Both the position numbers and the translations under genes were made by a program. Source: WTGU01 sp965200925 (GTDB taxonomy: Bacteria > Pseudomonadota > Alphaproteobacteria > UBA828). From it: a stretch of 64,000 nt of DNA. Every line of letters begins with the position of its first letter. Positions within the stretch are counted from its first letter, which is position 1. A model generated the notes under the pieces. That model did not search any database. It had not been told where the DNA came from and worked only from the letters and a program-made list of their open reading frames with translations. Of the stretch, positions 50,612 to 62,176 are shown in pieces. The stretch spans positions 186,001 through 250,000 of the forward strand of contig OZ241738.1 of NCBI GenBank assembly GCA_965200925.1, written 5' to 3'.

Positions 50612-50630
50612 GGATAGGGGAGGTAACGAA

Positions 50631-52407
50631 ATGCAAACCACGAGCTTCAGTCTCGGCGAGCTTCTCAGGAGAGCGAAAGATGGAAGCCTGACGATCCCTC
50701 AATTCCAACGTCAATTCATCTGGCGTGAAGCTCAGGTCAAATTGTTGATCGATTCGATGTCACGATCGTATCCTATCGGCTCTTTGCTGTTGCTGGATAG
50801 GACGCCGGATCTGCCGCTCGCGTCTCGAAAAATTGAGATGGAAATCCAGAAAGGACATGCACCAGACGACAGTCTTCTTGAAGATCCATCTGATGCACAA
50901 CCCTACAACAGGGAAGCACATTCCTACATTTTGGATGGTCAGCAGAGAACAACGTCGATGGCTCGAGTTTTCTTGAATTCTCATCCCGAAAAGCGTTATT
51001 ATTTTGATCTTAAGGATTTGTATAAACGGCATCGTGGCGGAGAAATTTCTTGGATCAAGATCAGGAGACGCGGAAAGACGGAGCCAGATAGGAAAGAACG
51101 TAACAAGCTGCTTCGTGCAGACATAATACTTGATCAGAAGAAGTCAGATATTTATGTTAGCGAGTATATTGAAGACTCGGGTGACTTTCCGCAATTTGCG
51201 GAGAATCGAGGGAAAGCACGCGAGGCAGCCGCTATCATAAAAGGTATTTTTGAGACCATCAGGAATTACAAAATCCCCCGTGGTGACTCTTGAGCGCGGA
51301 AGCGGCGTCGAGTCCGTATGTCGGGTTTTCGAGACCATAAATAGCACAGGGACGCGGTTAACTACATTTGATCTTGCTGTCGCTCGATTCTATCCCAAGC
51401 CAGATTTGCGAAGCTTGTGGACAGAGGCACTGGAAAACTATCCTATTTTGAAAGATTATGAGGTTGATGGTGAGCGCGTATTGCAGGTTCTTTGTTTGGC
51501 ATCTGCGGTGCGAGATAGAAAATACCCCGAAGCTACGAGAAGCAATATTCTGGCGTTGACCGGTGAAAGAATCACACAGGAGTGGGTGAAGTCCTCGGAG
51601 GCTCTCGCGGAGACCTATGAGTGGGCAAGGGCTCAGGGTGCGAGACCGGAGACATTACCGAGCCATAATGTTTTGGTTGCAATGGCAGCTGTCAGAAAAT
51701 TGTTTCAGGACAGTGCGTCAGAGGAGATATGGAAGGATCCTGATTTCATCAGGCGATGATACTTCAGCAAGATAATGCAGGCTGGTGCATCGCAAGCCTC
51801 TAACTACAATATTGCGCAAGATTTTAACGCATTGCGCCAGTATGTGGAAGGTGGAAGGCAGCCCAACGTACAGGAAGTGGTCTTGGACGCAGCGACGCTC
51901 CTAAAGCTCAAACCGTCAGATGTGAGGTACAAGGCATTGCAAAATCTATTTGCGATGACGATTCGTCAAGATCTCGTTGAGGGGTATCGTATTGATTCCG
52001 AATCCGTACTTCATAGCCACCATATTTTCCCGAGTAACGCGGGCAAGAAGCACGGTCTTCCTCGAGATATGTTGGATGGTATTTGCAATCGTATTCCGAT
52101 CTTGGAGAAGTCTAACGAACGTCTTGGTGAAGGGTATCCGAAGGAGTACTTTGGAGATATAGCGGCGCAGGCACGGAAACATGGGACGCTCGGTGGTTTG
52201 AAAAGGAGATTGAGCGATAGCATGATTCCTGGAGATCCATCCGAAGAGTCTTGGTCAGAGAGTTTTTCAATCAGTAACTTTAGAGAATTTTGTGAATCAC
52301 GGGCGAAGCTTATTATCGTTCGGGTGCGGGAAATCGTAGGGGAATCTCTCAGAAGTTCGTCCTCTTCCAAAGACGAAGATGAGTTGGCGGAGTACAGCGA
52401 GTTTTGA
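50631..52407 (+). pseudogene. GmrSD-type (DUF262) restriction gene, doubly disrupted
   Basis: Modification-dependent restriction-type gene of about 590 codons. DUF262 motifs: IPQFQRQFIWREAQVKLLID near 20, ILDGQQRTTS near 100, FETINSTGTRLTTFDL near 232. A C-terminal HNH-like part carries HSHHIFPSNAG. One extra C in the C5 run 51276-51280 shifts the frame at KIP, and a TGA at 51757-51759 replaces an expected Trp in FIRRxYFSKIM; the same frame then continues to 52407. AT-rich beside its neighbours, so recently acquired. It could be functional if both lesions are sequencing errors. Confidence 0.8.
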
Positions 52408-52510
52408 GCTTCGGTGGTGAGTGCAGAGGGGATCGCTCCGTACGTTTGATGCTCACGTCGTAGGTCACCAGATTCTTCAAGTTCCGGTTTGCGACAATAC
52501 TAGCGCCGGG

Positions 52511-52909
52511 CTATTCCGGCGCCTCCGCGCCAGCGTATTTCCAATAGGTATCCTTCTTGACGATCCTGCCGTCCCCGTCCAGCTCCCAGAGGTCGCAGCC
52601 CAGCCAGTCGAGCCGGTTGCCGTTGGTCTCCGTGCCGGTGACCCGCCATTCGGAGCAGCCGCGGGCGCCGCCCACCCAGTGGCTGCGGATCTCCCACACC
52701 ATGTCGGGAATGGTACGGAAGCGCCGCCTGAGCATGGCGCGGAGCGCCTCCGTCCCCACCACCCGCTCGCCGTCGGGCGGCGCGCCGCGCGAGAGGAGCC
52801 ACGCCGCGTCGGCGGTGAAGTGACGGAGGACGCCTTCGACATCGTGACGGTTGAAGGCATCGCAGACCTCGGTGATGACCGCGAGATTGCGGCGCTCGGC
52901 GTCGTTCAT
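52511..52909 (-). CDS. SnoaL-like/NTF2-fold protein
   Basis: Small protein of 132 residues with the NTF2-like cone fold suggested by ITEVCDAFNRHDVEGVLRHFTADAAW near 12-37, the GTEALRAMLRRRF segment and WELDGDGRIVKKDTYW near 107. Such proteins are hydrolases, isomerases or binding proteins. ATG 52909 opens MNDAERRNLAVI. The next gene upstream on the minus strand, an aminotransferase, ends 35 bases away. Confidence 0.8.
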   Translation of the reverse strand: MNDAERRNLAVITEVCDAFNRHDVEGVLRHFTADAAWLLSRGAPPDGERVVGTEALRAMLRRRFRTIPDMVWEIRSHWVGGARGCSEWRVTGTETNGNRLDWLGCDLWELDGDGRIVKKDTYWKYAGAEAPE

Positions 52910-52944
52910 TCCCTTATCCTCCGGATGGTGGATGGCGCGCCCGC

Positions 52945-54279
52945 TTACGCGGGTTCGGTATCGAGCAGGCGGCCGTGGTGGGCCAGAAAATCGTCCACCG
53001 CCTCGACGAGGCCGTCGTGGTCCGCCTCGGTGATGGCGAGCGAGAGGGCCATGAAGCCGCGCCGCGTCGTGAAGAAGCCCTTGTCGATCAGGTCCAGGTG
53101 CAGCAGCTGGCGCAGGCGCGAATCGCGCGGCGCGAGATCGCGGACCGAGCGCACGGGCTCCCGCTGGAAGTGCAAGGTCATGATCGAGCCGAGCCCTGAA
53201 GCCTGGAACGGTGCGCCGTGCCGGGCGGCGAGGGCGTTCAGGGCGCGGCGGAGCGCGTCGCCGGAAGCGTTGAGGATATCCTGCGTCGCCGGCGTCAGGA
53301 TCGTCTCGAGCCCGGCCGCGCCGGCCGTCAGCGAGAAGACGTTGTTGTTGAACGTGCCGTGATGGACGAAGGCGTCGGGCCGGGCCGGATCGTAGCGGTC
53401 CATGAGTGCCGCCGGCCCGCCGAAGGCGCCGAAGGAGAAACCGCCGCCGATATATTTGCCGAGCGTGGTCATGTCGGGAACGATACCGAGCTGGCCTTGG
53501 CGCCCGCCGGGCGCGAGCCGCGATGTCATCACCTCGTCGAAGATCAGCAACGCGCCGCTCTCGCTACAGGCTTCGCGCAGCGCGCCGAGGAACGCGGGCG
53601 CGCCCGGGATGGAGCCGGATGCCCCCTGGAGCGGCTCGACCAGCACCGCCGCCAGCCGGCGGGCGTTCTCCCGGATCAGGCGGCGGGCGCGCCCGGCGTC
53701 GTTGTAGGGGGCGACCACGAAGGGAAAGGGCGCGTTGAGCGGCGCTCCTTCGCGGGGGAAGGAGAGTGTGGCCCCGTGATAGCCGCCCTCGAACACCATG
53801 ACCGCGTTCCTGCCGGTCACCGCGCGGGCGGTCGCCAGCGCCATGGTGTTGCCCTCGGTGCCCGAATTGGTGAAGCGCACCCGCTCGATCGACGGGAAGC
53901 GGGCGCAGACGAGCGCCGCCAACCGCTCCTCGCAGGGGCTGGCGGAGCCGAAGACCATCCCGGCGTCCAGCGCCCGCAGCACCGCCTCGCGGAGCACGGG
54001 GTGCGAGTGGCCGTAGAGCCCGGCGGTGAAATCGCCGGCGAAGTCGGTATAGGCGTGGCCGTCGACGTCGGTCAGCGTCGCGCCCGCCGCCTTCTCCACG
54101 GCGAGCGGGAAGGGCGTGTAGAACATGCCCGTCCGCGTGTTGCCGCCAGGCAGGCTGGTGCGCGCCCGTTCGAACTGTGCTTGGCTCCTCGGATTGGCCG
54201 CGACGTAGCGCTCGGTTGCCGCTTCCACGGCGCTTCCGAGGTCGAGATTCCCACAGCCCGCTCCAGTTCTCGTCACCAT
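52945..54279 (-). CDS. Class III aminotransferase, glutamate-1-semialdehyde aminomutase-like
   Basis: PLP enzyme of 444 residues. The PLP Asp and following Val are in LLIFDEVMTSR near 245, the Schiff-base Lys in TLGKYIGGGFSFGAFGG near 274, and FTNSGTEGNTMALATARA near 137 binds the cofactor phosphate. The GTF-type N-terminus (SLPGGNTRTGMFYTPFPL) is shared by GSA-aminomutase relatives. Most likely a catabolic omega-aminotransferase rather than HemL, which is shorter. It starts with ATG 54279. Confidence 0.88.
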   Translation of the reverse strand: MVTRTGAGCGNLDLGSAVEAATERYVAANPRSQAQFERARTSLPGGNTRTGMFYTPFPLAVEKAAGATLTDVDGHAYTDFAGDFTAGLYGHSHPVLREAVLRALDAGMVFGSASPCEERLAALVCARFPSIERVRFTNSGTEGNTMALATARAVTGRNAVMVFEGGYHGATLSFPREGAPLNAPFPFVVAPYNDAGRARRLIRENARRLAAVLVEPLQGASGSIPGAPAFLGALREACSESGALLIFDEVMTSRLAPGGRQGQLGIVPDMTTLGKYIGGGFSFGAFGGPAALMDRYDPARPDAFVHHGTFNNNVFSLTAGAAGLETILTPATQDILNASGDALRRALNALAARHGAPFQASGLGSIMTLHFQREPVRSVRDLAPRDSRLRQLLHLDLIDKGFFTTRRGFMALSLAITEADHDGLVEAVDDFLAHHGRLLDTEPA

Positions 54280-54473
54280 CGGCGCAACATAACCGCCGCG
54301 CCGGACGCGTCACAAGCCGCGCCGCCACGGTGCGTGCCCCGGGAGAGGGGATTTGGAAGCCGGGCGAATCCAGGGTACGATCCGGCCGCCTTGGGAAACC
54401 CTTCGCCGTGGGACAAGTCATTGCTGCGGAACATGATTTCACCGATGAAGCTGGGCCGGGGCGTGAGGCGGCG

Positions 54474-56456
<1,983 letters not shown>

Positions 56457-56557
56457 CCGCGCACCGGGCGTGTTCCTGAAGCGGGACACGCCGGGATATA
56501 CCGGAACAAGCCGGGACGGAGACGGGGAACGTTCGGCCGGCGACGGAGGAGCGCGCC

Positions 56558-56881
56558 ATGCACTGGGTTTATCTCGGCCTCGCCATCGTCTTCGAGGTGA
56601 GCGGGACGACTTGCATGAAGTTGAGCGCGGGCCTGACCAAGCCCGTCTTCGCGGTGCTGATCTTCGTGTTCTACGGGATCAGCTTCGGGGTGTTCGCCCT
56701 TGCTCTCAAGAAGATTGATCTGGGCGTGTCCTACGCGATCTGGGCCGGTGTCGGCACGGCGGCTATCGCCGTGATCGGCACGCTCTGGTTCAAGGAACCG
56801 ATGGGCCTGCTGAAGATCGCCTCCATCGCCTTGATCATCGCGGGCGTCGTCGGCCTCAACTTGGCGCGTGGTGCGCATTAG
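56558..56881 (+). CDS. Small multidrug resistance (SMR) family transporter
   Basis: 107-residue membrane protein with four helices. The essential Glu is present in AIVFEVSGTTCMKLS (residue 13), and the ALKKIDLGVSYAIWAGVGTA block near 50 is typical. It resembles EmrE/SugE drug and guanidinium exporters; specificity cannot be assigned. Its last 26 bases overlap the end of the convergent lipB gene. ATG 56558 follows GGAGGAGCGCGCC. Confidence 0.92.
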   Translation: MHWVYLGLAIVFEVSGTTCMKLSAGLTKPVFAVLIFVFYGISFGVFALALKKIDLGVSYAIWAGVGTAAIAVIGTLWFKEPMGLLKIASIALIIAGVVGLNLARGAH

Positions 56882-57545
56882 GCGGCGCGGGAGGCGGGCC
56901 GAACACCGCCTCGAAATGCCGCCGCAAGGCGCGGTCGACCTCCGCCGTTTCGGCGTCGATTCCGAGGGCAGCGAGGGAGGTGACGCCGTGCCCGCGCAGG
57001 CCGCAGGCGACGATGCCCTCGTAATGCGCGAGCGCGGGCGCCACGTTGAGCGAAACGCCGTGGAAGGTGACCCACCGGCGGACCCGCACGCCGATGGCCG
57101 CGATCTTGGCGTCGCCGCCGTCGCCGCCGCTTCCCGCCACCCAGATGCCGACCCGGCCCGGGCGGCGGACTCCGGCGACCCCGAATTCGGCGAGGGTGCC
57201 GATCAGCCACCGCTCCAGGTCGCGGACGAAGCGGCGGAGGTCGCGCCGCCCGCGTGCGGCCAGGTCGAGCATGACGTAGGCAACGCGCTGGCCGGGGCCG
57301 TGATAGGTGTACCGGCCGCCGCGGCCGGAGCGGAAGACCGGCAGCGCGCCGGGCGCGAGCAGGTCGTCGGCGTGTGCGCTCGTCCCCGCCGTGTAGAGCG
57401 GCGGGTGTTCCAGCAGCCACACCTGCTCCGGTGCTTGCCCCGCGAGGATTCCCGCCACCCGCGCCTCCATCACCGCGAGCGCCTGGGGGTAGGGAACCGG
57501 GTCGGGGGCGACCCGCCATTCGACGGCGAGCCCGCCCGGCATCAT
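56856..57545 (-). CDS. lipB: Octanoyl-[acyl-carrier-protein]-protein N-octanoyltransferase
   Basis: Transfers octanoyl from ACP to lipoate-dependent enzymes. 229 residues. RGGRYTYHGPGQRVAYVMLDL near 72, catalytic Lys in DAKIAAIGVRVRRWVTFHGVSLNV near 145 and Cys in VACGLRGHGVTSL near 181 are all intact. MM at the start offers ATG 57545 or 57542. It follows ligA after 34 bases. Confidence 0.95.
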   Translation of the reverse strand: MMPGGLAVEWRVAPDPVPYPQALAVMEARVAGILAGQAPEQVWLLEHPPLYTAGTSAHADDLLAPGALPVFRSGRGGRYTYHGPGQRVAYVMLDLAARGRRDLRRFVRDLERWLIGTLAEFGVAGVRRPGRVGIWVAGSGGDGGDAKIAAIGVRVRRWVTFHGVSLNVAPALAHYEGIVACGLRGHGVTSLAALGIDAETAEVDRALRRHFEAVFGPPPAPPNAHHAPS

Positions 57546-57579
57546 GCCGCACCCGGCACCGTGAAGCGGTCGTTCACGA

Positions 57580-59673
57580 TCACGGTTGCGACTGGGCGAG
57601 CCATTCGTCCTCGGTCAGCACCGTCACGCCGAGTTCGTGCGCTTTCTTCAGCTTCGCTCCCGCCGCCTCGCCGGCGACCAGGAAATCGGTCGCCCCGGAG
57701 ACCGAACCCGTGACCTGGGCGCCGAGCCCCTCCGCCCGCGCCTTCGCCTCCGCGCGGGTCATGCGTTCCAGCTTGCCCGTGAAGACGATCGTCTTGCCGG
57801 CGTAGGGCGATTCCTCGGCGCGGGGTTCGGCGAACGGTTCGATGGCGAGCCGTTCGCCCAGCGCATCGAGGATCGTGGCGTTGCGCGGCTCGCCCACGAA
57901 ATCGACCAGCGCCCCGGCAGCGGCCGGGCCGATCCCGTCGGTATCGACCAGCGCGCGCCGGGCCGGGTGTTCGGGATCGGCAGCCGCGGCCATGGCCGCG
58001 CGCCAAGCGTCGAACGTCCGGTAGCGGCGGGCGAGCAGGCGCGCCGTCGTCTGCCCGACATGGCGGATGCCGAGAGCGTGCAGGAACCGCTCCAGCGGAA
58101 TGCGCCGGCGGGTCTCGATCGCGCGGAACAGGTTGGCGGCGGAGGTCTCCCCCCAACCGTCGCGTTCGGCCAGCGGGGGGTGGCGCTTCCCGTCCTCGCG
58201 CGCGAGATCGAAGATGTCGGCGGGGCCGCGGACCCGCCCTTCCTCCCAGAACGCCTCGATCTGCCTGGCCCCGAGCCCCTCGATGTCGAAGGCGTCGCGC
58301 GACACGAAATGGCGAAGCCGCTCCAGCGCCTGGGCCGGGCAGACCAAGCCGCCCGCGCAGCGCCGGACGGCTTCGCCCGGCGCGCGCACCGCGCGGCTGC
58401 CGCATTCCGGGCAGGCGGTCGGCGCGGCGAACGGCCGGCTGTCGGGCGGGCGGCCCTCGGGGAGCGCGCGGACGATCTGCGGAATCACGTCCCCCGCCCG
58501 CTGCACGACCACCCGGTCGCCCTCGCGGATGTCCTTCTCGGCGATCACGTCCTCGTTGTGGAGCGTGGCGCGCGCGACCGTGACGCCGCCGACACGGACG
58601 GGATCGAGCGCGGCAACCGGCGTGAGCGCGCCGGTGCGCCCCACCCGGATGCCGATGCGCCGCAGGACGGTCTCCGCCTGCTCGGCCGGGAACTTCCAGG
58701 CGATCGCCCAGCGCGGCGCCCGTCCGGCGGTGCCGAGCCGGTCCTGCCAGTCGATCCTGTCCACCTTGAAGACGACGCCGTCGATCTCGTAATCGAGGTC
58801 CGCCCGCGCCGCCGCGATCGCGCGGTAGAGGGCGTGGGCCTCGGCCAGAGTCGCGCAGCGTCGGGCCAGCGGGTTGACGGCGAATCCCCATGCCGCGAGC
58901 CGCGCCAGGAAGTCGCCGTGCAGGCCGTCCACCGGCGTGCTGGTCTCGCCCCAGGCATAGGCGAAGAACCGCAGCCGGCGCGCCGCGGCCAGCGCCGGAT
59001 CCAGCTGGCGCAGACCGCCCGCCGCCGCGTTGCGCGGATTGACGAACGGCGCCTCGTCGGCGGCCGCACGCTCCCGGTTCAGGGTCGCGAAATCGGCCAG
59101 CCCCATATAGACCTCGCCGCGGACTTCCAGCAGCGCCGGGATGCCGGTTCCCGAAAGCGCGTGAGGCAGGTCGCGCACGGTGCGCAGATTGGCCGTCATG
59201 TCCTCGCCGGTCTCGCCATCGCCCCGCGTGGCACCGAGGGCGAGACGCCCGTCGCGGTAGTGCAGCGTCGCCGACAGGCCGTCGATCTTCGGCTCGCCGA
59301 ACAGCGCCACCGGCGCGCCCCCGTCCAGGTTCAGGAAGCGTCGCACCCGGCCCAGGAACGCCGCCAGATCGTCTTCGCCAGCGGCGTTGGCGAGGGAGAG
59401 CATGGGCCGGCGGTGCCGGACCTTGGCGAAGCCGGGGGCAGGCGCCGCGCCCACCCGGCCGCTCGGGCTGTCGGCGCGCTTGAGCGCAGGAAAGCGCGCT
59501 TCGATGGCGTCGTTGCGCCGGCGTAAGGCGTCGTATTCCGCGTCGCTCAACACGGGCGCCGATTCGACGTAGTAGAGGCGGTCGTGGTGCGCGATCGCGC
59601 GCGCGAGCCGCGCGAGCTCCCGCTTCGCCGCGGCCTCGGTCAGCGCCTCCGGCGGTGTCGTCCCGTCGCTCAT
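57580..59673 (-). CDS. ligA: NAD+-dependent DNA ligase
   Basis: Seals nicks in replication and repair. 697 residues, normal. Order: Ia domain (HDRLYYVESAPVLSDAEYD near 30), adenylation domain with active Lys129 in EPKIDGLS, OB fold, Cys4 zinc finger (CPECGSRAVRAPGEAVRRC near 410), helix-hairpin-helix (IRHVGQTTARLLARR near 530) and C-terminal BRCT domain (about 620-697). ATG 59673 starts four bases after the recN stop. Confidence 0.97.
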   Translation of the reverse strand: MSDGTTPPEALTEAAAKRELARLARAIAHHDRLYYVESAPVLSDAEYDALRRRNDAIEARFPALKRADSPSGRVGAAPAPGFAKVRHRRPMLSLANAAGEDDLAAFLGRVRRFLNLDGGAPVALFGEPKIDGLSATLHYRDGRLALGATRGDGETGEDMTANLRTVRDLPHALSGTGIPALLEVRGEVYMGLADFATLNRERAAADEAPFVNPRNAAAGGLRQLDPALAAARRLRFFAYAWGETSTPVDGLHGDFLARLAAWGFAVNPLARRCATLAEAHALYRAIAAARADLDYEIDGVVFKVDRIDWQDRLGTAGRAPRWAIAWKFPAEQAETVLRRIGIRVGRTGALTPVAALDPVRVGGVTVARATLHNEDVIAEKDIREGDRVVVQRAGDVIPQIVRALPEGRPPDSRPFAAPTACPECGSRAVRAPGEAVRRCAGGLVCPAQALERLRHFVSRDAFDIEGLGARQIEAFWEEGRVRGPADIFDLAREDGKRHPPLAERDGWGETSAANLFRAIETRRRIPLERFLHALGIRHVGQTTARLLARRYRTFDAWRAAMAAAADPEHPARRALVDTDGIGPAAAGALVDFVGEPRNATILDALGERLAIEPFAEPRAEESPYAGKTIVFTGKLERMTRAEAKARAEGLGAQVTGSVSGATDFLVAGEAAGAKLKKAHELGVTVLTEDEWLAQSQP

Positions 59674-59676
59674 CGT

Positions 59677-61335
59677 TCACCCGGCCCGCAGCAGGCTGTG
59701 GGCGGCCGCCCGCGCCTCTCGCGTGATGCGCGCGCCAGACAGCATCCGCGCGATCTCCTCCCGCCGTGCGTCGCCGGCCAGCAGCGCGACCGCCGTGGCG
59801 GGGCCCTCCTCTCCCTCGCCCCTGGAAACCCGGTAATGGCGGTCGCCGCGGGCCGCGACCTGGGGCGAGTGGGTGACGACCAGGACCTGCACGTCCTGCG
59901 CCAGCTTCGCCAGCCGTTCGCCGACAGCGCTGGCGACCGCGCCGCCGATGCCACGGTCGATCTCGTCGAAGACCAGCGTCGAAAGGCCCGCCGCGCGGGC
60001 GAGACAGACCCGGAGCGCGAGCAGCAACCGCGCGCGCTCGCCGCCCGAGGCGATCTTCGCCAGGGGCGCCAGGTCCGCCGCCGGATCGGTCGCCAGCATG
60101 AACCGGCAGCGGTCGATCCCCGTCGCCGTGCCGTCGCCGCCGGTCTTGAGCGCGGTGCCGAAGCGCGCCCGGCCCAGCTTCAGCGGCCCGAGTTCCTCAG
60201 CGACCGCGGCGTCGAGGGCGCGCGCCGCACCCCGGCGTGCCCGGCTCAACGCGGCGGCCGCCTCCCGATAGGCTCGGTGCGCCGCCTCGGTCGCCTGCTT
60301 GAGCGTGGCCAGCCGCTCGCCGCCGGCGACGGCCAAGTCGAGGTCGTCGCGCAGCCTGACCAGCAGGGCGCCCAGGGAATCGGGCGCCGTCCCGTGCTTG
60401 CGGGCGGCGTTGCGCAGGGCAAAGAGGCGCGCTTCGACCGCCTCGAGCCGCCCGGAATCGGACTCCAGGCCGCCGGCCGCCGCCGCCATGGCAGCCTCCG
60501 CCTCCTCCGCTTCGATCGCCGCCCGCTCGAGCGCGCCGGCGAGCGCGTCCAGCGCGCCGACGGCGAGCGGCGCGCTGCGTGCGATTACGCCCTGGGCGGC
60601 CCTGAGCCGTGCCGCGACGCCCTCGCCCGCGGTCATCGCCGCCCGTGCCGATTCGAGGGCCTCGGCGATCTTCTGCCCGTTCATCAGGCGCGTGCGCTCG
60701 GCGGCGCAGCACTCTTCCTCGCCGACTTCCGGCGCCAGTGTCTCCAGTTCGGCGACCGCGTGCCGCAGATAATCCGCCTCGCGGCGCGATGCCTGCTGTG
60801 CGCTCTCCGCCTCGCTTTCGGCGGTGCGAGCGTCGCGCCAAGCGGTGTAAGCGGCCGCCAGAGTCGCGCACTTCGGACCGTGGCCGGCGAAATCGTCCAG
60901 CATCGCGAGATGCCTCGCGGGGTCCAGCAGGCCGTCCGCCTCCCCCTGGCCCTCGGTCTCCACGAGCGCCCCGCCGATGCGCCTGAGCAGGGCGATGCCC
61001 ACCGGCGTGTCGCTGACGAAACCGCGGCTCCGCCCGTCCGCGCCGATCGTCCGGCGAAGCAGCAGCTCGCCGTTCGCTTTCAGGCCGTGTTCCGCCAGCA
61101 GGGCATGGACCGGGTCGCGCCGGGGCAGGTCGAAGGCGGCGGTGATGGTCGCCCGGTCGCAGCCACGCGCCACCACGCCGGCGCCGCCGCGCGCGCCGAG
61201 GGCCAGGCCCAGGGCGTCCAGCAGGATCGACTTTCCGGCGCCGGTCTCCCCGGTGAAGACCGCGAGGCCGGCACCGAGATCGATGTCCAGGCCGCTGATC
61301 AGGACGAAGTCGCGGATCGACAGGCGCCGGAGCAT
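59677..61335 (-). CDS. recN: DNA repair protein RecN
   Basis: SMC-like ATPase for double-strand break repair, 552 residues. N-terminal Walker A FTGETGAGKSILLDALGL near 30, a long coiled-coil middle (about 150-370) and the C-terminal ABC signature and Walker B region (KIASGGERARLLLALR near 440, LVFDEIDRGIGG near 474). It starts ten bases after the end of bamD. Confidence 0.97.
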   Translation of the reverse strand: MLRRLSIRDFVLISGLDIDLGAGLAVFTGETGAGKSILLDALGLALGARGGAGVVARGCDRATITAAFDLPRRDPVHALLAEHGLKANGELLLRRTIGADGRSRGFVSDTPVGIALLRRIGGALVETEGQGEADGLLDPARHLAMLDDFAGHGPKCATLAAAYTAWRDARTAESEAESAQQASRREADYLRHAVAELETLAPEVGEEECCAAERTRLMNGQKIAEALESARAAMTAGEGVAARLRAAQGVIARSAPLAVGALDALAGALERAAIEAEEAEAAMAAAAGGLESDSGRLEAVEARLFALRNAARKHGTAPDSLGALLVRLRDDLDLAVAGGERLATLKQATEAAHRAYREAAAALSRARRGAARALDAAVAEELGPLKLGRARFGTALKTGGDGTATGIDRCRFMLATDPAADLAPLAKIASGGERARLLLALRVCLARAAGLSTLVFDEIDRGIGGAVASAVGERLAKLAQDVQVLVVTHSPQVAARGDRHYRVSRGEGEEGPATAVALLAGDARREEIARMLSGARITREARAAAHSLLRAG

Positions 61336-61345
61336 CGGCCGCGCG

Positions 61346-62176
61346 TCAGAACAGCGCGTCGAACGCGCGGTCGAACCAGGAGCCTCGCCCTTCCTCCGGC
61401 GCGCGGCCCTCCTCCCCGGTGAAGAGGGCGTAGCTGCGCGCGTACCACGGGCTGCCGGGGTAATTGTGTCCGAGAACAGCGGCCGTGGCCTCGGCCTCCG
61501 CGGGGACGCCGATGGCCAGATAGGTCTCGACGAGGCGGTGCAGCGCCTCGGGCGCGTGGCTGGTGGTCTGGTAAAGTGCGACCACCCGGCGGAAGCGGCC
61601 GAGTGCCGCCACGTAGTGCCCGCGCCGCTGGTAATACCGGCCGACGCTCATTTCCTTGCCGGCGAGATGGTCGCGCGTCAGGTCGATCTTGAAGCGGGCA
61701 TCCCGCGCATAGGCGCTTCCGGGGAAGCGCCGCGTCACTTCCTCCAGCGCCTCCGTCGCCCGTTCCGTCATCCGCTGGTCGCGGCCCACGTCCGAGATCC
61801 GCTCGTAGTGGCAGATCGCGATCAGGTAATAGGCGTAGGCGGCGTCGCGATGGCCGGGGTGCAATTCGACGAAGCGGCCAGCGGCGGCGACCGCGTCGTC
61901 GTAGAGATCGGCCTGGTAGTAGGCGAACGCGGCCATGATCTGCGCGCGCGTGGCCCAGGTGGAATAAGGATGCTGGCGCTCCACCTCGGCGAAGCCCTCG
62001 GCCGCTTCCGCCGCCTCGCCCTCGAGCAGGCTGTCCATTGCCGCGTTGTAGAGTTCCTCGACGCTCCGCTCGACGTAAGCCTCCTCGTCCGTCGCGCTGC
62101 AACCGGCCAGCACCGCCAGCGCCAAGGTGACGGCCGCCGCGAAGGCAACAGGCGTGGTCGCGCGCGGCTGCGTCAC
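61346..62176 (-). CDS. bamD: Outer membrane protein assembly factor BamD
   Basis: Lipoprotein of the BAM complex that inserts beta-barrels, such as the autotransporter in this window. 276 residues. Lipobox LAGC with Cys26 follows a hydrophobic signal; five TPR-like helices run from about 40 to 250 (LYNAAMDSLLEGEAAEAAEGF near 42). ATG 62176 overlaps the stop of the Sel1-repeat gene upstream (ATGA). Confidence 0.96.
   Translation of the reverse strand: MTQPRATTPVAFAAAVTLALAVLAGCSATDEEAYVERSVEELYNAAMDSLLEGEAAEAAEGFAEVERQHPYSTWATRAQIMAAFAYYQADLYDDAVAAAGRFVELHPGHRDAAYAYYLIAICHYERISDVGRDQRMTERATEALEEVTRRFPGSAYARDARFKIDLTRDHLAGKEMSVGRYYQRRGHYVAALGRFRRVVALYQTTSHAPEALHRLVETYLAIGVPAEAEATAAVLGHNYPGSPWYARSYALFTGEEGRAPEEGRGSWFDRAFDALF

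Noticed and set aside
51757..51759. TGA read as tryptophan or selenocysteine in the DUF262 gene
   Set aside because: TGA serves as a normal stop in many ATGA, GTGA and TTGA gene overlaps here, and the same gene carries a separate frameshift.
56856..56881. SMR-lipB end overlap as antisense regulation
   Set aside because: A 26-base convergent overlap is common in compact genomes and shows no special structure.
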